NCBI GenBank assembly: GCA_965153355.1
Contig: OZ231127.1
Span: forward strand, 53,196,001 to 53,260,000
Direction of reading: 5' to 3'
Length of the DNA stretch: 64,000 nt
DNA from: Flaccisagitta enflata
Taxonomy: Eukaryota > Chaetognatha > Sagittoidea > Aphragmophora
Shown here: positions 51,221 through 64,000 of the stretch, one piece after another
Layout: the number at the start of each line of letters is the position of its first letter
Numbering within the stretch: position 1 is the first letter of the stretch
Notes under the pieces: generated by a model
The model's database searches: none
What the model saw: the letters and a program-made list of their open reading frames with translations, nothing else
Told to the model about the DNA's origin: nothing
Program-made: the position numbers and the translations under genes

Positions 51221-53037
51221 ATGGATGAAACGGATTCTATTTTCGGAAAAGTGCTTTCCGACTACATAAAGATATGCGCGGAAATCGGGGTGGAAGAGAA
51301 CGATCGTATACTCAAAGTGCTCGAGTTGCAAGCGGCTCGAGAGACGGCCCTTGACGTGGCGTTGGATGCGGACGACGACGCCGCCTCTAACACGCTGCCG
51401 CCGGCTCAACGAAGCGTGGCTTTGCTCGACGTTTCCGGCAACGACCATTTGGTTTGTCCGACGGAAACTCGTCTCGGCGACGTCGACGTGGATCCTCTTT
51501 GCCGGACGCTGAGTCGGAATCCGGCTGTCGTGCGTCTCGATTTGCGTTACAACCGACTGACGGACGTCGGCGGCAAACGAATCGCCGATTTTCTGACGCA
51601 GTCCGGCTGTACGTTGGAACAAGTCATTTTGTCTTGTAACGAAATCGGCCCCGAGGGTGGCGCCGCTATCGGCAACGCCATCGCGTCCAATCAGTCCGTC
51701 AAACGACTTCGCGTCAACGGCAACAAAATCGGCAACGCCGGCGGGATGGCGTTCGCCGCGGCGCTGCAGACGAATTCGACGCTGCGACTTTTGGATCTCG
51801 GCGATACGGACCAAAAGACGGAAAGTGTCATCGCTTTGGCCACGGTTCTCAACCATAATCCTTCTCTCTTGTGTCTCAACGTCAATAATCCACTGCTGTT
51901 TAGTCAAGAAGAAGAAACCACCGTGCATTTGGCCAATATGCTCAAGGTTGTTTTTTTCATTCTTTTTACTGTTCTTCTATCTGCGTGTCTATCCTTAAAA
52001 CCAGTAATCTGTCCATTAAATGTCAGAATAATACATGTAGATCTATGATAGGTAGAACAATATCCCTCACTATACCTAAACTGTATCTATCACTCCATAC
52101 CCGAACTGTATCTATCACTCTATCTACAAACCGGATCTGTCACATTATACCCAAACTGTATCCATCACTCTATCTGCAAATGTATTTGCCCCCCACCTGT
52201 ATTCCTAGTCGGTCTGTGCTTTTGTATAGATGAATTTATCTGTTTGTCAACACATTATATCGTATTTTTAGTCATGTAATCACGATCACATTCCCTTAAC
52301 TGGAGGAAAGGAGAAAACTCGGTCGTTGACATGACATAAAGCAACGCCAGAAAGACGAAAAACGTAAACCGATTTTCTTCCCCCCCCCCCCCTGAAATCC
52401 GATTATGTAGGTCAACGTCGGGCTGAAAGAAATCCATTTACAAAAGCAGAACATCCGGGATTTTGGCGCCACTCGTTTGGCGGAGAAACTCGTACACAAT
52501 TCGGCGTTGACTTACCTCGATTTGTCTCAAAATCGCATCACGCGAGACGGAGCCTACCAGTTGTCGTTGCTGTTGAAACGCGACACGCCCTTGCGCGTGC
52601 TCGATTTGGCCGGAAACCGTCTGGAAGACGACGGCGCGATTCATTTGGCGGACGCGCTGACGGTCAACTCGCGACTCGCCAATCTCGTCGTCACGCGCAA
52701 CCGCATCGGCGTCGACGGCCTCGTGGCGTTGGCCAAAGCGCTTCACGTCAACCGAGGATTGTCCAATATTTACATTTGGGGCAACGATCTTGGACAGAAA
52801 GCCGCGGAGGCTTTCAAAGGGCTCGTCGACGCCGGTCGCATCCTGCCCAAGAACACCGACGTTCAGCCTTACGTCGTCGACGGCGTCACCATCTTAGCCG
52901 AACTCTCTCACGGAGTACAGACGGAATACTATTGGTTTCCGAGATACGGACCTCAAAGTCATCTGTACAAAACCGAGGAAAGGGAAGAAGGAGGAAACCT
53001 GGTGCCTTACCTCAAAATCACCGGCTCGGCTTACTGA
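51221..53037 (+). CDS. LRRC34: Leucine-rich repeat-containing protein 34
   Basis: Two exons (51221-51946 and 52411-53037) joined by a GT-AG intron in phase 0 give 450 residues, close to the length of vertebrate LRRC34. The N-terminal helix (DYIKICAEIGVEENDRILKV) is followed by ribonuclease-inhibitor-type LRRs with LDLxxNxLxDxGxxxLAxxL spacing, for example VRLDLRYNRLTDVGGKRIAD and LRVLDLAGNRLEDDGAIHLA. The C-terminus is diagnostic: SNIYIWGNDLGQ, KNTDVQPYVVDG, then ELSHGVQTEYYWFPRYG. In vertebrates LRRC34 is enriched in germ cells and multiciliated tissue and has been linked to ribosome biogenesis; its molecular role is not settled. It has no signal peptide or membrane segment. Exons are GC-rich and the intron holds only short ACTGTATCTATCACTC repeats. 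A family C element begins about 30 bp after the stop, so it probably lies in the 3' UTR. Confidence 0.92.
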
Positions 53038-53061
53038 AATGGGCTCCGGGCAGACTGGTTT

Positions 53062-53464
53062 TTGGGCAGCGGCCCCGAAGGAGTCGATGACCTATGCTTT
53101 CACACAGAGGAATTTTCTCCTTCTCCTCCTTCGCACCCTCCCCCCACCTCCAAGTCCATATCTCAGCCTCAAAGCCCGTATCCCAGCCTTGAGGCTCAAA
53201 TCCCAGTCTTGAGGCCATGATCCTATATTAGAGGCTCAAATCCCAGCCTCGAGGGATTTGGGCCTCAGACTGGGATTTGGGCCACAAGGCTGGGATATGG
53301 GCCTTGAGGCTGAGATATGGGCCTGGAGGTTGAGGGAGAAGGAGGAGAAGGAGAAAATTCCCCTGTGTGAAAGCATAGGTCATCAACCCCTTCGGGGCGC
53401 TGCCCTGCTCCCACCCTCAATTACAATCATGACCTACCTAAGCAGGGCATGGGTACCGCTGACC
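53062..53464 (-). repeat. Family C element at the LRRC34 3' end
   Basis: On the minus strand it runs from GGTCAGCGGTACC (53452-53464) to CCGCTGCCCAAAAA. Inner inverted arms contain GTCGATGACCTATGCTTTCA / GAAAGCATAGGTCAT, and between them are GGGATTTGGGCC / TTGAGGCTGAGATATGGGCC units. Confidence 0.8.
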
Positions 53465-53689
53465 ACCTAACGCTTTTACAACTATTCATAACTGCTCTCG
53501 CGCGTCTATATAGTTAGATGGTTGACCGTCTTCCTTAGAAACGTTTCTACTGCGTGACGCGTTACAAGTTTCATTGCCTGTTTCGTGACAACATTGGCTG
53601 TAGATTAGGAAAAAAAAAGTTTTAAGATATCTGTTATTAGCATTACTTTCTTGTTTCTCCTTCCCTTGAAAGCAGTCTTGTTTTCAGTC

Positions 53690-53899
53690 ATGTTCACTAA
53701 CCCGCTATGCCGGTCAGTCAGTCAGTCGGTTGGAACACCCGTCACACACTCACACTTAGCTTTTTTGGCGTTAGTGGGTTTTCGTGTTAATGCCCCTGCC
53801 CAAATGCTTGATAAATCATCAATACCCCTGTCCAACGGCAGGGGACTTGAGTAACCGTGTATCAGGCCTTGCTCTTCTTTTCCATTTTTTCCTTTTTCT

Positions 53900-53963
<64 letters not shown>

Positions 53964-54036
53964 TTTTTTCTTTCTTTCTGTCTATCTGTCTTTCTTTCTT
54001 CCATTATTTCTTTCTTTCTTTCTTTCATTCTTTCAT

Positions 54037-54100
<64 letters not shown>

Positions 54101-54120
54101 TCATTCTTTCTTTCTTCCTC
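53690..54120. repeat. Family B fragment and (TTTC)n array
   Basis: A family B copy without hairpin (53700-53875; CCGCTATGCCGGTCAGTC, CTGCCCAAATGCTT, GTGTATCAGGCCTTG) is followed by a TTTC array to 54120. Confidence 0.8.
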
Positions 54121-54369
54121 AAGTTTCTTTCGTCTTTCTCATTAGATTTATTGTATGCTTGTGTTACATATCATATCTTGCGAAGACATGTCAATAATAC
54201 TGTCCTCCTATTGCAGAAGCGCAGTTGCGCATGTTATGTAGATCATTTACAGCCTTTCATTAGGCGCCTCTGCTTGACAGACGATGAAACCGAATATTTT
54301 TTTTATCTTTTTAACAAATTGTGCACCGATCAATCTGTAAAACCGATCAGATAAAAGAGCGACAAGGTT

Positions 54370-58764
<4,395 letters not shown>

Positions 58765-59100
58765 TTGCTGGTGGTTAAATTTTTTGTGAGGGGGTTAAGG
58801 TGATTTTTTTGCTATTTTCTTCCGTCTCGGGTACTGATTAATCCTCCAAGTGGTTTCATGTGCCCGAAATAATTCACCAAGTTCATACTTGCGTGTATGT
58901 ATCGAAATCTTTTTAAAAAATCGCAATTTTTTCTTTATTTCAGTCCAAGATAATGTTAGGTTATTGCTAAAAATTGAGTAACAAATATGTAACACATAGA
59001 AATGACCAATTTTCTAGCCTATCTAACTTCCAACAGATCAAAGAAGGCTTCTTACTATCTCTGTTGGGCTATGAGAGAAAAATATAAAAAAAATCATGGC
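58765..59100. other. Sequence after the last DUF4515 exon seen
   Basis: AT-rich sequence; no further exon, poly-A signal or RNA gene is convincing. Confidence 0.45.
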
Positions 59101-59115
59101 GATATCTTCATTTTT

Positions 59116-60555
59116 GTCCGCGACGGAATACCATTCCGACGCGGACTATAATTCGAGGCGGGTGGGTGTCGTCGTCGTCGTCGTCGTTGTCGTTGTCCAC
59201 ACTTTTAAAAATGGGCTAACTTTTGAACGCCTTGACCGATTTGCTTCATATTTGGAGGGAAGTTGTATTAGGGTAAGCCGCTTTGCAGCCTATGCGTATG
59301 TTATGATCCGACCCACCCAACCGGCCCAACCAGCCTACCAGCCTAAAAGTGAAAAAAGTGCATAACTTTGGCATTTTTCTACCGATTTGGTTAAAACTTG
59401 GTATGTAGTCTCTAAATGGAAGGACTCAACATATGTATTTGATTTGTAAAGATTTTAGCATGCTAACTGGCCAAACCGCCGTTTACAACCAACCAGCCTA
59501 CCAGCCTAAAAGTGAAAAACGTGCATAACTTTGGCATTTTTCAACCGATTTGGTTAAACTTGGTATGTTGTCTCTAAATGGAAGGACTCAACATATGTAT
59601 TTGATTTGTAAAACTTTTAGCATGCTAACTAGCTAAACCGGCCTACCACAACAACCTACTAGCCTTAAAGTGAAAAATGTATAACTTTGGCATTTTTCAT
59701 CAAATTGGTTAAAACTTGGTATGTAGTCTCTAAATGGAAGGACTCAACATATATATTTAGATTGTAAAGATTTAAGCATGCTAAGCAGTCAAACTGGCCT
59801 ACCAACTAACTAGCCTACCAGCCTAAAAGTGAAAAATTACCTGCATAACTTTGGCATTTTTTTCTACGGTTAGATTAAATTTGGTATGTGGTCTAAATGG
59901 GAAGAACTCAACATATGTATTTGATTTGTAAGATTTTAACCAGCCTAACCGAATGACCGGCCTACCAGCCAACCAGCCTAAAAGTGAAGTTGAAGTGAAA
60001 CATGCATAACTTTGGCATTTTTCAACCGATTAGTTAGGACTTGGTGTGTAGTCTCTATATGGAAGGACTCAACATATGTATTTGATTTGTAAAGATTATA
60101 GCAACGCCGTTTGACAAGGCCGTTTGACAAGGCCGTTTGACAACGCCGTTTGACAACGCCGTTTGACAACGCCGTTTGACAACGCCGTTTGACAACGCCG
60201 TTTGACAACGCCGTTTGACAACGCCGTTTGACAACGCCGTTTGACAACGCCGTTTGACAACGCCGTTCCACAACGCCGTTAGACAACGCCGTTTGTCGAC
60301 GCCGTTTGACCGCGCCGTTGTACGACGCCGTTTGGCGCCGCCGTTTGACAACGCCGTTCGATAACGCCGTTTTACTATACAGTTTGTCAACGCCGTTGGA
60401 CAGCGCCGTTTGACAACGCCGTTTGACAACGCCGTTTGACAACGCCGTTTGACAACGCCGTTTGACAACGCCGTTTGACAACGCCGTATGACAACGCCGT
60501 ATGACAACGCCGTATGACAACGCCGTTTGACAACGCCGTTTGACCTCAGTCGCGG
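59116..60555 (+). repeat. Family D element, complete, with 13-bp minisatellite tail
   Basis: It opens with a 31-bp hairpin (59116-59146; arms GTCCGCGACGGAAT and ATTCCGACGCGGAC), then GTCGTCGTCGTCG, then five to six tandem units of about 150-180 bp with GCATAACTTTGGCATTTTTC. It ends in an array of AACGCCGTTTGAC units (about 60103-60545, roughly 33 copies) that closes with CAGTCGCGGACC. The terminal TCGCGGAC echoes the inverse of the opening GTCCGCGA. Confidence 0.82.
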
Positions 60556-61130
60556 ACCCATACTCTTTTAAGATTTTTACTTGAGATATTCTTCTCGAAA
60601 GTTATAGTATCAACTACGGCATACAGGCCTTAACGACGTCCACTTGATGCAGCCAACTTTTTTTTTCTTCTGGGGTTCATTCAATGATTTAAAGCAGATT
60701 TTCAATCGCGCTCCCTAGACATATGCCTAAGTGAGCAAAGACAACCGTTGATTTTGTCAGAACCTTAGCAAAACTCATTTTTTTCTCTCGCTTCAAGAAC
60801 GACCCTATTTCCGGTTTTTTTAAGACGTTTGTTCCATTTTGTCACACGAGTTCATATCGTGTCGTATTCCATGGTTTGGCATTCAACCTTGATTTTTGAC
60901 TTTCATATACCTCCATTAACAAGTTTTCTACACAGTGAAAAGAGAAAACGGAATCGTTGTATCATATAGTATCATGCGGGCCACGTAGAACAATGACCCT
61001 ATTTCCGAGATTTTAAGACAATTGGCTGAAAATAAGCGTAACGTACTTTAGCTATATTTCGATTGTTCTGACGCATGGAAATGTGAGATAATGATGGGGA
61101 AATACTAGGGGATGCTTTCAATCAATGATT
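60556..61130. other. No gene recognised
   Basis: AT-rich sequence with CCCTATTTCCG words at about 60805 and 60992. I see no exon of the DUF4515 gene here. Confidence 0.45.
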
Positions 61131-61137
61131 TTATCCC

Positions 61138-61173
61138 AAAGTCGTCGTCGTCGTCGTCGTTGTCGTCGTCGTT

Positions 61174-61205
<32 letters not shown>

Positions 61206-61311
61206 ATCGATGGCAACGCGATGCAATTACGAGTACAACTCAATTTTCTAGCCCCCTCAGACGGTAAAGCAAATTTTGGTCAATTGAAAGAACGAAAGAA
61301 CGAAAGAATGA

Positions 61312-61343
<32 letters not shown>

Positions 61344-61645
61344 AAAAAAGAAAGAAAGAGAGAAAGAGAGAAAGAGAGAAAGAGAGAAAGAAAGAGAGAA
61401 AGTAATTGAAGTGATGAGTGAAGACTTCAAACATCAGATGTTTTGCGTGGTTTTGAACCTGCGCTTAACCAAGTGACCAAACAAACGGACAAACAAACAA
61501 ACAAACAAACAAACATACGATACAATCGAGAGGGAAAGACTGAGCAAAGAAAGAGAAAGAAAGAAAGAAAAAAACCGAGGAAGAATGAATGAAGGATTGA
61601 AGAAATGAAGAAAGACAGAACAAAAGAAAGAAAAGAAAAAGAAAC

Positions 61646-61679
<34 letters not shown>

Positions 61680-61725
61680 GAAGAAAGAAAGAAAGAAAGA
61701 AAGTGATTTCCTGACAGAAACTAAT
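61138..61725. repeat. (GTC)n, (GAAA)n and (AAAC)n arrays
   Basis: A GTC array (61140-61203) is followed after about 85 bp by GAAA/GAGA arrays (61285-61400), an AAAC array (61484-61515) and further GAAA arrays to about 61703. Confidence 0.9.
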
Positions 61726-61817
61726 CAGTAAATCATTCCGAAACAATTTTAGGGTGTAGAAATACTCATTTAGTACGGACTAAAGTGTGGGGTAGCCGTG
61801 TATTCGGCCTATTTTTA

Positions 61818-62118
61818 AGTCGCGGACATGCGATTCCACCTCGTCATATCGGTCGGTCCATCCACCGGTAACATTTTTAGTCGCGGACAAGCGACTCTAT
61901 AAGAGGCTTTGTCCGTCCGTCGGTCGGTCGGTCCGTCGGTCCGTCGGTCGGTCCGTCACGCCCGAGTCGAAAAGTGGGAAAACACGCATTTCCGCCCCTG
62001 CCCACCCGTCCGCGACTGGTATTGGCCGTGTATCCGGCCTTGTTGAAATGCGAGCGGTCGTTGCATTACTGCCCCTGCGCAACTGTCCGCGACTGTCCTG
62101 CCATTAATCCGGCCTTGT
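61818..62118 (+). repeat. Family B elements (GTCGCGGAC type) with doubled end
   Basis: A short start (61818-61872) abuts a complete copy from AGTCGCGGACAAGCGACT (61879-61896) to GTCCGCGACTGG (62008-62019) and GTGTATCCGGCCTTGTT. A second end module (GCCCCTGCGCAACTGTCC, GCGACTG, AATCCGGCCTTGTT) then follows to 62118. Confidence 0.83.
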
Positions 62119-62179
62119 TATGAAGAACGTCTGTTTGCTAAAGTTTTCAGGTTCTTAATAGGTAGGTTCTTTTTTTTTA

Positions 62180-62325
62180 ATATACTCGGCCAATCCCAGT
62201 TGTGGGCAGGGGCGGAACTGCGCGTTTTCATACTTTCCGACTCGTGCTCACAGATGGACCGACGGACGGACGGACCAACGGGCCAAAGGCTCCTATAGAG
62301 TTGCTTGTCCGCAACTAAAAACTAT
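62180..62325 (-). repeat. Short family B element
   Basis: On the minus strand AGTTGCGGACAAGCAACTC (about 62298-62316) is followed by GTCCGTCCGTCGGTCC, and the distal end reads GCCCACAACTGGGATTGGCC. The A in the distal ACAACT agrees with the T of the starting AGTTG. Confidence 0.75.
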
Positions 62326-62390
62326 GAGAGGTACACATATAAATGATATATTGAAACCTGATTATGAAACCTTAGTCTCTTTACTTTTTA

Positions 62391-62695
62391 GCAGGCCTGT
62401 ATATAATTGAGGGGAGAAAAAATCAAAGGGTTTGGAGATGAGGAAGGGAAAGAAAGGGGAAAAAATAGAAAAAAAGAAAATTTTGGGAAAATAAAACTTT
62501 TGGCAGCACCAAATCATAAAACTTGGTTAGTAAAACACAATTTAACACTATTTAAACCTTAAATACACTGTTTTATTGCTTTATTGGGAAGAAAATCAGA
62601 TTTTGTAACCCGATGCGATGCATCGCAGGCAAGAAAATCAAAGGTGGGGGGGGGGGGGGAGAAATCAAAAGCCACTCAATTATATACACCCCTGC
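62391..62695. mobile_element. hAT-like MITE, about 305 bp
   Basis: Its ends GCAGGCCTGTATATAATTGAG and (inverted) GCAGGGGTGTATATAATTGAG match each other and the element at 39748. The flanks ACTTTTTA and AGTTTTTA agree at 7 of 8 bases. A G run (about 62645-62659) is near the right end. It looks like a deleted relative of the 798-bp element. Confidence 0.75.
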
Positions 62696-62934
62696 AGTTT
62701 TTAGTAATAATTGGGGAAAAAAAAGTCAAAGTCAGTCTCGAATGAACGAGGACGGCTCGTCATTCAGGGGTGAGCAGAGCAAAATCTATCTCTATTTGTT
62801 TTTTCCTTCTGGCGAGTTCAATTCGCTACTTCATTTTCTTATGCGAAAGATCGATTGCACCCTCGGACAAAATTGGTGAATTTGATAATTCTTTCATTTG
62901 GTACGAAGCAGAATGCTCACGACAAATGTTCTTC

Positions 62935-63245
62935 GTGTTATGATTTTTGAAAATTTATTTATGAAACATTCAAATTGATGGGGATAGGTCGGAAAGGTCT
63001 GGTGATTTTTTGAAGATTTATTTATGAAACATTCAATCTGATGGGCATAGGTCGGAAAGGTCTGGTGATAGGTCGGATAGGTGTGGGGATAGGTCTGATA
63101 GAGCTCGGGATAGGTCTGATAGAGCTCGGGATAGGTCTGATAGAGCTCGGGATAGATCTGATAGAGCTCGGATAAGGCATGATAGAGCTCGGAAAAGGTC
63201 TGAGCTAGGGATAGGTCTGATTGAGCTAGGGATAAGTCTAAGAAT
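62935..63245. repeat. Tandem GATAGGTCTGATAGAGCTCGG units
   Basis: Two copies of about 65 bp (TTTATTTATGAAACATTCAA, CATAGGTCGGAAAGGTCTGG) are followed by about seven 20-21-bp units with GGTCTGATAGAGCTCGG. Tyr-rich open frames over it are artefacts. Confidence 0.85.
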
Positions 63246-64000
63246 TTATAAAGCCCAGCGCACCGTTTTGGCTGGCCTTGTTTCTTTAATCTCCTGGTTT
63301 TGCACGGGTGACTCTGTGAGCTGCCCTCTTTGCGTCGTCTTGACAGTGAGCTCAAAACGCTCAAAATCGCCGAAAAAGTAAAATGGAGACCAACCGACTG
63401 ACCAACCCACATTCGTTTCTACAGGCATATCTTCAGCTAAAACCGCGAAAATACGACATTTGAAAATGCGTTTTTTTTTTTGTTGTCATATTGAAGTGTG
63501 TATGTTTGCGTATCCAAATCTACATTTGTATCGTTTTTCTCATCAAATGGGATGTCCTTACTTGGCCTGAATACCAGAGAGGTCAGTGGCCTTCCAGACT
63601 CGGTGAAAATCGAGTGTTGACAGAAATCGTTCATAATGGGTGCAAATCAGATATTTTGCACATTTTTACTCTAGGACTCATTAATAAATGGCTTTCCACT
63701 GTCACAGCCCAAAAATCTCACTTTTTTCAAAAATTTTGTGTCCTCACTGAGTGATCAAATAACAAGCCTGAAATTGTTAATGTAGCGCCAGTAAAACATA
63801 CTTTTCTTTTTTTGCACAATAATGCACAGCATAAGACCACTTCTTTTATAACGCTGATTGAGTTTGGAACAAATTGGGGACAGTTTGATCACCGCCCGGT
63901 CCCGCCCAAGAGCGCTTTTCATGGGATTTCCAGTTCTTGGAATATGTAAATTAAGCCAAAATGAGTTTGGTCCATTAGCAGAATCCATGTCCAACGGTCG
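63246..64000. other. No gene recognised
   Basis: A short AACCGACTGACCAACCCAC word (about 63391) recalls family A/B minisatellites. Otherwise no exon, RNA gene or transposon end is convincing up to the end of the window. Confidence 0.45.

Noticed and set aside
60103-60545. CRISPR-like array of AACGCCGTTTGAC units
   Set aside because: The 13-bp units are directly adjacent with no spacers, and the window is eukaryotic; it is a minisatellite.
62613-62879. Possible further exon near ATGAACGAGGACGGCTCG (62742)
   Set aside because: Short, no similarity to the DUF4515 family, and its flanks are a MITE and unassigned sequence.

Overview
This is a eukaryotic nuclear window, most likely from an animal (an early-branching or other aquatic invertebrate; the species cannot be fixed from sequence alone). 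The evidence is spliced genes with GT-AG introns, GC-rich exons in AT-rich and repeat-laden introns, a set of motile-cilium genes shared by ciliated animals, a SMYD methyltransferase with its MYND and SET parts, and a transposase family known mainly from metazoan genomes. Degenerate CCCTAA tracts fit a TTAGGG-type telomere repeat.

Gene layout. (1) RSPH1, radial-spoke head MORN protein, intronless, + strand, 7564-8277. (2) RSPH10B, a second MORN radial-spoke protein, starts 457 bp downstream on the same strand; I join 17 exons from 8735 to 39023 into one open frame of 970 codons plus stop. (3) A SMYD-family lysine methyltransferase on the - strand, convergent with RSPH10B; 13 exons between 47360 and 39431, about 508 residues, the first exon being the weak point. 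(4) LRRC34, two exons, + strand, 51221-53037, 450 residues. (5) A DUF4515 coiled-coil protein of the BBOF1/CCDC121/CCDC166 type, + strand, exons from 54370 to at least 58713. Four of the five are ciliary or cilium-associated families, so the window reads as a cilium gene cluster. A full RFX X-box consensus lies in an intron of gene 5, and weaker ones lie upstream of RSPH1 and LRRC34.

Most of the remaining sequence is mobile or repetitive. RSPH10B intron 3 holds a 4.6-kb hAT-type DNA transposon (10067-14689; about 150-bp inverted ends, 8-bp target duplication, decayed transposase on the - strand) and three foldback elements. A later RSPH10B intron holds a related non-autonomous element (28007-30597) with the same first 12 bases and its own exact 8-bp target duplication, itself invaded by other elements. 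TA-flanked MITEs lie at 15203, 18738, 47557 (with another nested at 47851) and 54792; hAT-like CAGG-ended MITEs lie at 39748 and 62391.

The most unusual content is a large set of short interspersed elements, called here families A and B, that begin with a perfect or near-perfect palindrome of the type AGTCGCGTGCACGCGACT, continue into a GGTCCGTC-type minisatellite, and carry the palindrome's half-word again near the far end. The half-word differs between copies (GTTGCGGAC, GTCGCGGAC, GTCGCGTGC, GTCGCTGC), and the distal word changes with it. I do not recognise this as a described transposon class. Families C (GGTCAGCGGTACC ends) and D (hairpin plus about 170-bp tandem units plus a 13-bp minisatellite) are further candidates. 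Very long CT, GT, TTTC and other microsatellites fill much of the rest.
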